Below are positions 1 through 6,744 of a stretch of DNA of 13,525 bases, in pieces. Origin of the DNA: Ideonella_A sp031398385. GTDB taxonomy: Bacteria > Pseudomonadota > Gammaproteobacteria > Burkholderiales > Burkholderiaceae_C. A program made the translations under genes and the position numbers. The DNA lies in contig JANNNE010000246.1 in the NCBI GenBank assembly GCA_031398385.1, forward strand, positions 1 to 13,525, in the 5' to 3' direction. The notes beneath the pieces are model-generated. The model worked only from the letters and a program-made list of their open reading frames with translations. It had not been told where the DNA came from and did no database searches. Each line of letters opens with the position of its first letter. The first letter of the stretch is position 1.

Positions 1-57
1 GCTTGAACTGGCGAGAACGACGGCGGACGCCGCGATGCGAATGGTCGCGAATGTCAT
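1..57 (-). CDS. 5' end of a secreted-protein gene, probably the phosphate-binding protein PstS (partial)
   Basis: Only the first 19 codons are in the window, starting at ATG 57-55 and running off the left edge. They read MTFATIRIAASAVVLASSS, one arginine followed by a small-residue hydrophobic stretch, which fits the start of a Sec signal peptide. A good Shine-Dalgarno (GGAAAGG) lies 9 nt upstream of the ATG. About 65 bp upstream is a near-perfect PhoB box with a correctly placed -10 element. In betaproteobacteria the gene after glmM is commonly pstS, the periplasmic phosphate-binding component of the PstSCAB transporter. The PstS assignment therefore rests on promoter and synteny, not on the 19 visible residues. 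Any other Pho-regulated exported protein remains possible. Confidence 0.55.
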   Translation of the reverse strand, partial: MTFATIRIAASAVVLASSS

Positions 58-106
58 GGTGTTGAACCTTTCCGGGCTGGCCCGATGAGTGGATTTCATG
101 GGCTGC

Positions 107-140
107 ACTGTAGGCAAGGTCTGTGACAACCACATGACAG
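107..140 (-). promoter_or_regulatory. Pho box and -10 element (PhoB-dependent promoter)
   Basis: On the minus strand, positions 140 to 123 read CTGTCATGTGGTTGTCAC. These are two direct 7-mers, CTGTCAT and TTGTCAC, separated by 4 nt. The PhoB consensus is CTGTCAT-N4-CTGTCAY, so 13 of 14 repeat positions match. Ten nt further down is TACAGT (112-107), a 4/6 match to the sigma70 -10 box. This is the spacing seen in PhoB-activated promoters, where the Pho box replaces the -35. The predicted transcript starts near position 100, leaving a leader of about 43 nt before the ATG at 57. The expected behaviour is induction by phosphate starvation through PhoR/PhoB. Confidence 0.75.
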
Positions 141-155
141 AACCGGGCCGCATTG

Positions 156-206
156 GAGCGACTGTCACAATCGCTCAAGTCAGCCGATCGCACCTGAATG
201 GTGCGA
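156..206. other. Two small hairpins downstream of glmM
   Basis: Two perfect inverted repeats lie between the glmM stop and the Pho box. The first is TCGCACC-TGAAT-GGTGCGA at 188-206 (7 bp stem, 5 nt loop). The second is GAGCGA at 156-161 pairing with TCGCTC at 171-176 (6 bp stem, 9 nt loop). On the minus strand neither is followed by a U-tract, so they are weak candidates for termination after glmM and might instead stabilise the mRNA 3' end. Nothing in them looks like a coding sequence. Confidence 0.35.
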
Positions 207-228
207 AATCATGGCACCTTGGGAGGGA

Positions 229-1563
229 TCAATCTCCCTGTACGGCAGCCGCCATCAGCTCGGCACTGACGCGCGCCACCGCCTCGTCGCGCGCCTCCAC
301 CATGACCCGCAACAGCGGCTCGGTGCCCGACGGCCGAATCAGGATTCGCCCGTTGTCGCCCAATTCGCGCACGATTTCAGTGCGGATCCTGGCCAGACGA
401 GAATCGTTGGCCCAGTCATGACCGGGACGCAGCGGAACGTTGATCAAGGTCTGGGGAAACAGATTCACACCGTCGAGCAATTGCGCCAGGCTGCTGTCGT
501 GGCGTCGCACCGCCTGCAGGATGAGCAAGGCGCTGACGATGCCATCACCGGTCGTGTGCTGGTCCAGCGACAGCAAATGGCCGGATCCCTCGCCGCCCAG
601 GCACCAGCCGCGTGCCTGCAATTCCTCGAGCACATATCGGTCGCCCACCTTGGCGCGTACCAGTTCCACGCCGCGCTCTCGCAGCGCCACCTCGACCGCC
701 ATGTTGGTCATCAGCGTCCCGACCGCTCCGGTCACTTTCAGACCGCGGGCCAGATGGTCGTTGACCAGCACATACAGCAACTCGTCACCGTTGTAGAGGC
801 GACCGCCGGCATCGACGATCAGCACCCGATCGGCGTCACCGTCGAGCGCAATGCCGAAATCGGCGTGTTCATCGCGAACCTGCTGGCGCAAGGCATCCGG
901 CTGGGTCGCGCCGACGCCGGCATTGATGTTGAAGCCATCCGGCGCTGCACCGATCGCGACGACCTCCGCGCCCAGTTCGTGAAACACGCTCGGCGCGACC
1001 TGATAGGCCGCGCCGTTGGCGGCATCGACGACGATCTTCAGTCCCTTCAATGACAAGTCGCTGGCAATCCGGCTCTTGCAGAACTCGATATAACGGCCCT
1101 GCGCATCATCCAGACGCCTGGCCTTGCCAAGTTGCAGCGAATCCACCCATTGAGGCGGCTCGTCGAGCGCAGCCTCGACATCGATTTCCCAGGCATCGGG
1201 CAATTTTTCACCACTGGCCGAGAAGAACTTGATGCCGTTGTCGGCAAATCCGTTGTGCGACGCGCTGATCACCACCCCGAGATCGAGCCTGAGCGCCCGC
1301 GTGAGGTAGGAGACGCCGGGTGTCGGCAACGGGCCGGTCAGCAGCACATCGACACCGGCCGATGCGAACCCGGCCTCGAGCGCCGACTCGATCATGTAGC
1401 CGGAGATCCGCGTGTCCTTGCCGATCAGCACCGTGGCTCGGGCGGCGCTGCGCTTGAGCACCCGGCCAACGGCGTGTCCCAGTCTGAGCATGAAATCAGC
1501 GGTGATCGGCGCCTCGCCCACCTTGCCACGAATGCCGTCGGTACCAAAAAATGTCCTGCTCAT
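229..1563 (-). CDS. glmM: Phosphoglucosamine mutase GlmM
   Basis: This enzyme converts glucosamine-6-phosphate to glucosamine-1-phosphate in the cytoplasm, the step before GlmU in UDP-GlcNAc synthesis for peptidoglycan and LPS. The protein has 444 residues, against about 445 for E. coli GlmM. The phosphoserine loop ISASHN places the catalytic serine at S102. The metal-binding motif DGDADR is at 241-246, the sugar-binding motif GGEGSGH at 323-329, and the phosphate-binding loop RPSGTEP at 410-416. The start at 1563 (MSRTFFGTDGIRG) is preceded by AGGA at 9 nt and matches the usual family N-terminus; an in-frame extension to 1635 would run into folP. The stop of folP is 29 nt upstream, so the two are probably one operon. 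The residue after ASHN is glycine (G105), where the family motif normally has proline. Confidence 0.97.
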   Translation of the reverse strand: MSRTFFGTDGIRGKVGEAPITADFMLRLGHAVGRVLKRSAARATVLIGKDTRISGYMIESALEAGFASAGVDVLLTGPLPTPGVSYLTRALRLDLGVVISASHNGFADNGIKFFSASGEKLPDAWEIDVEAALDEPPQWVDSLQLGKARRLDDAQGRYIEFCKSRIASDLSLKGLKIVVDAANGAAYQVAPSVFHELGAEVVAIGAAPDGFNINAGVGATQPDALRQQVRDEHADFGIALDGDADRVLIVDAGGRLYNGDELLYVLVNDHLARGLKVTGAVGTLMTNMAVEVALRERGVELVRAKVGDRYVLEELQARGWCLGGEGSGHLLSLDQHTTGDGIVSALLILQAVRRHDSSLAQLLDGVNLFPQTLINVPLRPGHDWANDSRLARIRTEIVRELGDNGRILIRPSGTEPLLRVMVEARDEAVARVSAELMAAAVQGD

Positions 1564-1592
1564 GAGGCGGATTCCTGAAAGTCTGCGGGAAA

Positions 1593-2456
1593 TTATCGAT
1601 GGGCCGGTGCCGCTGGCAAACCCGCGGCGGCCCATACCTTCAATGCGTCGACGGTCGCCGCGACATCATGTACACGGATGATGCGCGCACCCCGCAGCAC
1701 CGCGGCCAGCCCCGCTGCCAGGCTGGCGGCGAGTCGTTCATCCACGGCGCGTCCGGTCACGGCGCCCAAGGATGATTTGCGCGACCACCCCGCCAGCACC
1801 GCGCAGCCCAGCGATTGCAAGCCTTGAAGTCGCTCGAGCAACTCGAAATTCTGCGCTACCGTCTTGCCAAAGCCGAATCCCGGGTCGATGACGATGCGCT
1901 CACGCTCGACGCCCAGGGCCTGAAGCGCCTGGATGCGATCGGCCAGAAAGGCGCGCACTTCCTCGAGCACGTCGACATATTCGGGCGCTTGTTGCTGCAT
2001 CGATCGCGGCTCGCCCTTCATGTGCATCAGACAGATGCCTGCTGCGCTGGCGCCGACCAGTTCGGCGGCGCCTTCTGCGCGCAGCGCATGGATGTCGTTG
2101 ATCACATCGACGCCCAAATCGAGCGCGCGACGCATCACTTCGGTCTTCATGCTGTCCAGCGAGACCGGGCAGCCCAGGCTCAGCGCGGCCGACAGCACCG
2201 GCGCGACGCGACGCCATTCTTCCTCCGCCGGAACTGGCAGCGCACCCGGACGGGTCGATTCGCCGCCGATGTCGAGCAGGTCGGCACCGTCGCTCAACAA
2301 GCGTTCACAGCGCTGGATAGCCAGGCTCGGCGAGAGGAGTTGACCGCCGTCGGAGAACGAATCGGGCGTCAGGTTGACGATTCCCATCACGCGCGGCCGC
2401 GACAAGTCGATGCGGTGGCGCGTGGTCGTCCAGATCAGGGCTTGGGTGGCTGACAT
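1593..2456 (-). CDS. folP: Dihydropteroate synthase FolP
   Basis: FolP condenses p-aminobenzoate with 6-hydroxymethyl-dihydropterin pyrophosphate to give dihydropteroate in folate synthesis, and is the sulfonamide target. The protein has 287 residues. Family signatures are all present: VMGIVNLTPDSFSDGG at 23-38, DIGGESTRPG at 62-71, SLDS at 99-102, LMHMKG at 143-148, DPGFGFGKT at 191-199, GWSRKSSLG at 223-231 and RVHDV at 261-265. The ATG at 2456 is chosen because it precedes the conserved IDLSRPRVMG region by a normal distance; the frame stays open upstream into ftsH but that part is unlike FolP. No Shine-Dalgarno is visible, because the 24 nt before the ATG are filled by a UUCG-capped hairpin. 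It lies 47 nt after ftsH and 29 nt before glmM. Confidence 0.96.
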   Translation of the reverse strand: MSATQALIWTTTRHRIDLSRPRVMGIVNLTPDSFSDGGQLLSPSLAIQRCERLLSDGADLLDIGGESTRPGALPVPAEEEWRRVAPVLSAALSLGCPVSLDSMKTEVMRRALDLGVDVINDIHALRAEGAAELVGASAAGICLMHMKGEPRSMQQQAPEYVDVLEEVRAFLADRIQALQALGVERERIVIDPGFGFGKTVAQNFELLERLQGLQSLGCAVLAGWSRKSSLGAVTGRAVDERLAASLAAGLAAVLRGARIIRVHDVAATVDALKVWAAAGLPAAPAHR

Positions 2457-2460
2457 GCAA

Positions 2461-2480
2461 AACGGGGCCGAAGCCCCGTT
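2461..2480 (-). terminator. UUCG-tetraloop hairpin between ftsH and folP
   Basis: On the minus strand this reads AACGGGGC-TTCG-GCCCCGTT, a perfect 8 bp stem closed by the exceptionally stable C(UUCG)G tetraloop. It is followed by TTGC and then the folP ATG. The short T-run (GTTTTGC) makes it a plausible intrinsic terminator or attenuator at the end of ftsH. Only 4 nt separate the stem from the folP start codon, so it also occupies the place of the folP ribosome binding site. Confidence 0.7.
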
Positions 2481-2503
2481 CCGTGATATCGGTAATCGAT
2501 CGC

Positions 2504-4411
2504 TCAGGCCGCAGCCGGCGCGCTGTCGGTACCGACCGTGGTGGCCGGTCCGCTCGGTGGCGGACTTCCGCCGGTCGGTGTCAGATCCTTCGGCGGACGC
2601 GGCGGCTTGCCGTTCATGATGTCGTCGATCTGATCGGCGTCGATGGTTTCCCATTCGAGCAAAGCCTGCGCCATCGCGTGCATCTTGTCCTTGTTGTCCT
2701 CGATCAGCTTGCGCGCGATGCCGTATTGCTCGTCGATGATGCGGCGGATCACGCCGTCGACCTTGCGCATGGTTTCCTCGGACATCGTGGTGGTCTTGGT
2801 CACCGAGCGGCCGAGGAAGACCTCGCCCTCGTTTTCGGCGTAGACCATCGGCCCCAGTTCGTCGGTCATGCCGTAACGCGTGACCATGTCACGCGCGATA
2901 TGCGTCGCGCGTTCGAAGTCGTTGCTGGCGCCGGTGGTCATCTGATTCATGAACACCTCCTCGGCAATGCGGCCACCGAACAGCACCGATATCGTCGACA
3001 ACATCCGTTCCTTGTCCATGCTGTAACGGTCACCCTCGGGCAACTGCATCGTCACGCCGAGCGCGCGACCACGCGGAATCACCGTGACCTTGTGCACCGG
3101 ATCGGTCTTCGGCATCAGCCGGGCGACCAGCGCGTGTCCTGCCTCGTGGTAAGCGGTATTGCGCCGCTCGTCCTCGGGCATCACCATCGATTTGCGCTCC
3201 GGGCCCATCATGATCTTGTCCTTGGCGCGCTCGAAGTCGATCATCTCGACCACACGGCCATTGCGACGCGCGGCGAACAATGCCGCCTCGTTGATCAGGT
3301 TGGCCAGGTCGGCGCCCGAGAAGCCCGGCGTGCCACGTGCCAGGATGTCGGCACGGATATCCTGACCCACCGGCACCTTGCGCATGTGGACCAGCAGGAT
3401 TTGCTCGCGGCCACGCACATCAGGAAGGGTCACATACACCTGGCGGTCGAAGCGGCCAGGACGCAGCAGCGCCGGATCCAGGATGTCGGGCCGGTTGGTG
3501 GCCGCCATCACGATCACGCCGAGATTGGTCTCGAAACCGTCCATCTCGACCAGCATCTGGTTCAGCGTCTGCTCGCGCTCATCGTTGCCGCCGCCAAGGC
3601 CGGCACCACGATGCCGACCGACCGCGTCTATTTCGTCGACGAAGATGATGCAGGGCGCACTTTTCTTGGCCTGCTCGAACATGTCGCGAACACGCGCTGC
3701 GCCGACACCGACAAACATCTCGACGAAATCGGAGCCGGAAATGCTGAAGAACGGCACCTTGGCCTCGCCGGCAATCGCCTTGGCGAGCAGTGTCTTGCCG
3801 GTGCCTGGCGGCCCGACCAGCAGCACACCGCGCGGGATTCGACCTCCCAGCTTCTGGAACCGCTGCGGATCCTTCAGGAAGTCGACCAACTCCTTGACCT
3901 CTTCCTTGGCTTCATCGCAACCGGCGACATCGGCGAAGGTGGTGGTGTTGTTGGCCTCGTCAAGCATGCGGGCCTTGCTCTTGCCGAAGCTGAACGCCCC
4001 GCCCTTGCCGCCGCCCTGCATCTGACGCATGAAATAGATCCAGACGCCGATCAGCAGCAGCATCGGCCCCCAGGAAACCAGGATGCTCATCAGGATCGAC
4101 GGCTCCTCGCGCGGCTTGACGTCGAACTTGACGTCGCTGCTGATCAGATCGCCGACCAAGCCTCGATCGAGGTAGGTAGCGGTGCTGCGCAGGCGCTTGT
4201 CATCGTTGGTGATGGCGATGATCTCGGTGCCCGAAGCACCTTCCTGCAGCGTGACCGCCTTGATCCGCTTGTTTCGCACTTCCTCGAGGAAGTCGGAGTA
4301 GCCGATCAGATTACCCTGGGTCGCACCTCGATCGAACTGCTTGAACACGGTGAACAGCACGAGCGCGATCACCAGCCAGACAGCCACTTTCGAGAACCAT
4401 TGATTGTTCAC
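2504..4411 (-). CDS. ftsH: ATP-dependent zinc metalloprotease FtsH
   Basis: FtsH is a membrane-anchored AAA+ protease that degrades misfolded membrane proteins and short-lived regulators such as sigma32 and LpxC in enterics. The protein has 635 residues, normal for the family. A first membrane segment spans about 8-25, a periplasmic domain follows, and a second membrane segment spans about 105-127. Walker A GPPGTGKT is at 200-207 and Walker B IIFVDEID at 255-262. The second region of homology (ATNRPDILDPALLRPGRFDR) is at 304-323. The zinc site is HEAGH at 422-426, with D498 in TGASNDFE as the third ligand. The C-terminal tail is proline-rich. The start is GTG at 4411, preceded by AAGGAG at 5 nt spacing, and gives the conserved MNNQWFSKVAVW start. 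A candidate sigma32-type promoter lies 73-100 nt upstream. Confidence 0.98.
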   Translation of the reverse strand: MNNQWFSKVAVWLVIALVLFTVFKQFDRGATQGNLIGYSDFLEEVRNKRIKAVTLQEGASGTEIIAITNDDKRLRSTATYLDRGLVGDLISSDVKFDVKPREEPSILMSILVSWGPMLLLIGVWIYFMRQMQGGGKGGAFSFGKSKARMLDEANNTTTFADVAGCDEAKEEVKELVDFLKDPQRFQKLGGRIPRGVLLVGPPGTGKTLLAKAIAGEAKVPFFSISGSDFVEMFVGVGAARVRDMFEQAKKSAPCIIFVDEIDAVGRHRGAGLGGGNDEREQTLNQMLVEMDGFETNLGVIVMAATNRPDILDPALLRPGRFDRQVYVTLPDVRGREQILLVHMRKVPVGQDIRADILARGTPGFSGADLANLINEAALFAARRNGRVVEMIDFERAKDKIMMGPERKSMVMPEDERRNTAYHEAGHALVARLMPKTDPVHKVTVIPRGRALGVTMQLPEGDRYSMDKERMLSTISVLFGGRIAEEVFMNQMTTGASNDFERATHIARDMVTRYGMTDELGPMVYAENEGEVFLGRSVTKTTTMSEETMRKVDGVIRRIIDEQYGIARKLIEDNKDKMHAMAQALLEWETIDADQIDDIMNGKPPRPPKDLTPTGGSPPPSGPATTVGTDSAPAAA

Positions 4412-4483
4412 CGCGGCTCCTTGTCCCGGTCAAAACTGCTGGCGCAATGGATATTCACAGCGCCTCATTTGCCTACGGACGTC

Positions 4484-4511
4484 AATTGGGGTCAATTTTA
4501 TGACACGCAAG
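4484..4511 (-). promoter_or_regulatory. Candidate heat-shock (sigma32-type) promoter of ftsH
   Basis: On the minus strand CTTGCGT (4511-4505) and CCCCAATT (4491-4484) are separated by 13 nt. The enterobacterial sigma32 consensus is CTTGAAA and CCCCATNT with a similar spacer. The match is 4-5 of 7 in the -35 and 7 of 8 in the -10. A start near 4477 would give a leader of about 65 nt before the ftsH GTG. In E. coli the rlmE-ftsH operon is heat-shock induced, so a promoter of this class here makes biological sense. The match was made by eye. Confidence 0.4.
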
Positions 4512-4532
4512 CCCGTCGGCTGATTTGAATAC

Positions 4533-4550
4533 ACCCGGTGAAGCCCGGGT
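4533..4550 (-). terminator. Hairpin after rlmE, possible weak terminator
   Basis: An inverted repeat ACCCGG (4533-4538) / CCGGGT (4545-4550) with a 6 nt loop lies 39 nt past the rlmE stop on the minus strand. The downstream bases (GTATTCAAATC) lack a clear U-run, so termination would be partial at best. It lies upstream of the candidate ftsH promoter and may partly separate rlmE from ftsH transcription. Confidence 0.35.
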
Positions 4551-4589
4551 AATCATTCGTAACCTGGCAAATCCCGCCTCATCCCAAGC

Positions 4590-5264
4590 TCATCCCGCCC
4601 CTTTTGGAATCATTCCGATCAGAAAGGTTTCAGCCGATTTGTCACGCGACGCCTTCGGTTTGATCGGCTTGACGATCTTGAACGCAGCCTTGAAACGCTT
4701 GACCAGATCAGCGTAGGCGCCGCCGTGAAAGACTTTGCAGACGAGTGCGCCGCCGGGTTTCAGATGCGCCACCGCGAAATCGAGCGCCAGCTCGACCAGC
4801 AGCTCGATGCGGGCTGCGTCGGCGCTTGCGATGCCAGACAGATTGGGCGCCATGTCCGACAGCACCAGATCGACCCGTCTGCCGTCTAGCGCCGCCTCCA
4901 GGCGGGCCAGCACTTCGGAATCCCCGAAATCGCCCTGGATGAACTCGACCCCTTCGATCGGCTCGAATTCGAGCAGATCCAGCGCAATGATGCTGCCGTC
5001 GAGCTGGCCGGTTGCTGCGCCGCCGACACCGGCTTCCTTCGGCGCAAACTTGCGCCTGACATACTGGCTCCATGCACCGGGGGTTGCGCCGAGGTCGATC
5101 ACCAGTTGCCCGGGCTTGATCAGGCCCATCTCCTCGTCGATCTGCTTCAGCTTGTAGGCGGCGCGCGCCCGGTAGCCTTCACGCTGCGCCAGCTTCACGT
5201 AGGGATCGTTGATGTGATCGTGAAGCCAGGTCTTGTTCAGCTTCTTGCTTTTGCTGGTTTTCAT
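4590..5264 (-). CDS. rlmE: 23S rRNA 2'-O-methyltransferase RlmE (FtsJ/RrmJ)
   Basis: RlmE methylates the 2'-OH of U2552 in the 23S rRNA A-loop, a late step in 50S assembly. The protein has 224 residues against about 209 in E. coli. The SAM-binding motif VIDLGATPGAWSQ is at 55-67. The catalytic K-D-K-E tetrad is visible as K38 (AAYKL), D137 (LSDMAPNLSG), K177 (CKVFHG) and E212 (SAETFLIG). The extra length is an insertion around residues 75-90 (APKEAGVGGAATGQLDG), of a kind also known in betaproteobacterial homologues. The start is ATG 5264. Its upstream region has no Shine-Dalgarno, but a TATTAT box lies 9 nt before the ATG, suggesting a very short or absent leader. It diverges from yhbY with 20 bp between start codons. 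Confidence 0.97.
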   Translation of the reverse strand: MKTSKSKKLNKTWLHDHINDPYVKLAQREGYRARAAYKLKQIDEEMGLIKPGQLVIDLGATPGAWSQYVRRKFAPKEAGVGGAATGQLDGSIIALDLLEFEPIEGVEFIQGDFGDSEVLARLEAALDGRRVDLVLSDMAPNLSGIASADAARIELLVELALDFAVAHLKPGGALVCKVFHGGAYADLVKRFKAAFKIVKPIKPKASRDKSAETFLIGMIPKGAG

Positions 5265-5272
5265 GCTCGATT

Positions 5273-5279
5273 GATAATA
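5273..5279. promoter_or_regulatory. Shared AT-rich box in the rlmE/yhbY divergent spacer
   Basis: The 20 bp between the two start codons contain one AT-rich patch. It reads GATAAT (5273-5278) toward yhbY and TATTAT (5279-5274) toward rlmE, each 5/6 to the sigma70 -10 consensus. A start about 7 nt downstream would fall at, or within a few bases of, each ATG. A weak -35 candidate for yhbY (TTGCTG, 5251-5256, 16 nt spacer) lies inside rlmE; none is convincing for rlmE. Neither gene has a recognisable ribosome binding site. Confidence 0.4.
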
Positions 5280-5284
5280 CGGCG

Positions 5285-5761
5285 ATGCCTGCCATTGAAC
5301 TGACCCCTGCCCAGCGCAAGGACAAACGCGCCGATGCCCATCACCTCGACCCGGTGGTGATGATCGGCAACGATGGCATGACCGACGCCGTCGTCAAGGA
5401 AATCGACGCCGCGCTCGATGCGCATGGCTTGATCAAGGTGCGGGTATTTTCCGACGACCGGGCGCAGCGGGCGCAATTTTTCGTCCAGCTGGCCGACCAG
5501 CTCGGCGCGGCACCGATCCAGCACATTGGCAAGCTGCTGGTCTTGTGGCGCCCGGTGGCGGTCAAGTCCAAGGCCGAGCGCGACGATGACCGCAAGCCCG
5601 GGCCGAAGGTGGTGAAGCTGCTCAAGTTCTCGAAAAGCGGCAACCACCGGCCGCAGGTCAAGAAGATCAAAATCCTCGGCAACCAGAGGCTGGCGGCCGG
5701 CGGCGAGTTGAAACGCGCGCGCAAACGCGCCACCAGCATCAAGAAGACCGCCGCCGACTGA
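5285..5761 (+). CDS. yhbY: YhbY/CRS1 family RNA-binding protein (ribosome assembly) with basic C-terminal tail
   Basis: YhbY is a small KH-like RNA-binding protein associated with pre-50S particles in E. coli. Residues 1 to about 95 form the CRS1-YhbY domain (LTPAQRKDKRADAHHLDPVV, then the GxxG loop in IGNDGMTDAV, then LIKVRVFSDDR and HIGKLLVLWRP). E. coli YhbY ends near residue 97. Here another 60 residues follow, rich in lysine and arginine (KPGPKVVKLLKF, KIKILGNQRL, KRARKRATSIKKTAAD). They look disordered and probably bind rRNA non-specifically. This is the only plus-strand gene. It shares its start region with rlmE and converges on the DUF4149 gene, with 16 nt between stops. No Shine-Dalgarno precedes the ATG. 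Confidence 0.93.
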   Translation: MPAIELTPAQRKDKRADAHHLDPVVMIGNDGMTDAVVKEIDAALDAHGLIKVRVFSDDRAQRAQFFVQLADQLGAAPIQHIGKLLVLWRPVAVKSKAERDDDRKPGPKVVKLLKFSKSGNHRPQVKKIKILGNQRLAAGGELKRARKRATSIKKTAAD

Positions 5762-5768
5762 CAGGCCC

Positions 5769-5786
5769 GCGCGCCGTTCAGCGCGC
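5769..5786. terminator. GC-rich hairpin between convergent yhbY and DUF4149 gene
   Basis: GCGCGC (5769-5774) pairs with GCGCGC (5781-5786) across a 6 nt loop, in the short region where yhbY and the minus-strand gene meet. It spans the stop codon of the minus-strand gene. No T-run follows on either strand, so it is only a weak candidate for a bidirectional terminator. Confidence 0.25.
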
Positions 5787-6227
5787 AGACAATCGCCAGG
5801 CGAGCGTCAGCACCAGCACAGTCTTGAGCGCGTAGAAACCCACCGATACCACGTGCAGCGCGCCGAAAGACAGTGCGCCTTCGCCAGCCCGCGCTGCTCC
5901 CATCATCGGCTGCACCGCGAAATAGCCGGCGACCGTGCAAAAGATGGCGGCCAGCACCAACATCAGATCGGCATTGAAAAGATTGACCGGCGGCCCGCCA
6001 TCGGCAGGTCGCGGCACCTCCAGGCGATGCAGCAGGATCAGTGCCACCGCGAACACCAGGCCGATGTGCGCCTCCATCGAGAACATCCGGCCGGCGATCC
6101 GCCCGGCCGTGTCCGCCGCCGCAAAGGCAAACGCAGACGGCGCAGCGAGCGCGGCGATGGCCAGCAGGCCGCCGGACCAGATACCCGCCAGCATCGCGGC
6201 CAGCCGCCGCGGCACCAAGGTGCGCAC
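5778..6227 (-). CDS. DUF4149 family inner-membrane protein
   Basis: This is a small integral membrane protein of unknown function, 149 residues with the chosen start. Four hydrophobic segments are visible: about 9-29 (LAAMLAGIWSGGLLAIAALA), 53-67 (AHIGLVFAVALILLH), 87-106 (DLMLVLAAIFCTVAGYFAVQ) and 122-145. The WSGGLLAI start, a proline after the first helix, and the pattern of the third and fourth helices fit the DUF4149 (TMEM205-like) family. The frame is open back to 6302, but that would overlap greA by more than 50 nt. The GTG at 6227, 22 nt after the greA stop with a GGGG run upstream, gives a typical N-terminus; GTG 6215 and ATG 6194 are alternatives. It is probably cotranscribed with greA. 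Synteny beside greA is common in betaproteobacteria, but I know of no assigned function. Confidence 0.85.
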   Translation of the reverse strand: MRTLVPRRLAAMLAGIWSGGLLAIAALAAPSAFAFAAADTAGRIAGRMFSMEAHIGLVFAVALILLHRLEVPRPADGGPPVNLFNADLMLVLAAIFCTVAGYFAVQPMMGAARAGEGALSFGALHVVSVGFYALKTVLVLTLAWRLSAR

Positions 6228-6249
6228 GGACGACGTGGCCCCAGAAGCC

Positions 6250-6726
6250 TCAGATATAGCGTACCTCGACGATCTCGTAGCTGCGGGTGCCGCCAGGCGC
6301 ACGCACCTCGGCGATGTCGCCGACTTCCTTGCCGATCAAGGCGCGTGCAATCGGTGAACTGATCGACACCAGGTCAAGCTTCACATCGGCTTCGTCGTCG
6401 CCGACGATCTGATAGCTGACCTTGGCACCACTGTCTTCATCTTCCAGCGAGACGGTGGCGCCAAATACCACCCGGCCATCGGCATTCAGTGTCGCTGGAT
6501 CGATGATTTGAGCGACGGCGAGCTTGCCCTCGATCTCGAGGATGCGACCCTCGATGAAGCCCTGCTTGTCCTTGGCCGCTTCGTACTCGGCGTTCTCAGA
6601 CAGATCGCCCTGCGCCCGCGCCTCTGCAATTGCCTGAATCACCGCATGACGTTCGACGGTCTTCAGCCGGTGCAGTTCTTCCTTGAGTTTTTCCGCGCCA
6701 CGCACGGTGAGGGGAATGGTGTTCAT
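6250..6726 (-). CDS. greA: Transcription elongation factor GreA
   Basis: GreA enters the RNA polymerase secondary channel and stimulates transcript cleavage in backtracked complexes. The length is 158 residues, identical to E. coli GreA. Residues 1-75 are the coiled-coil domain, with the acidic tip in GDLSENAEYEAAKDKQ (D41 and E44). The C-terminal FKBP-like domain ends in PGGTRSYEIVEVRYI. The ATG at 6726 has AGGA 9 nt upstream. The strong carB terminator ends 18 nt before the start codon, so greA needs either a promoter near the end of carB or readthrough. I saw no clear promoter there. Confidence 0.98.
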   Translation of the reverse strand: MNTIPLTVRGAEKLKEELHRLKTVERHAVIQAIAEARAQGDLSENAEYEAAKDKQGFIEGRILEIEGKLAVAQIIDPATLNADGRVVFGATVSLEDEDSGAKVSYQIVGDDEADVKLDLVSISSPIARALIGKEVGDIAEVRAPGGTRSYEIVEVRYI

Positions 6727-6744
6727 GATTGCAGTTCCTGACGC

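Noticed and set aside
211..1578. Plus-strand frames opposite glmM
   Set aside because: They are shadows of GlmM and lack protein family features.
1564..1635. N-terminal extension of glmM to 1635
   Set aside because: It overlaps the end of folP. The ATG at 1563 has a ribosome binding site and gives the standard GlmM start.
2457..2654. N-terminal extension of the folP frame into ftsH
   Set aside because: The extra 66 residues are the FtsH coding sequence read in another frame (many R, H and S) and are unlike any FolP.
2483..4528. Plus-strand open frame of about 680 codons opposite ftsH
   Set aside because: It is the same antisense effect: it lies opposite FtsH, shows no recognisable motif and has no ribosome binding site.
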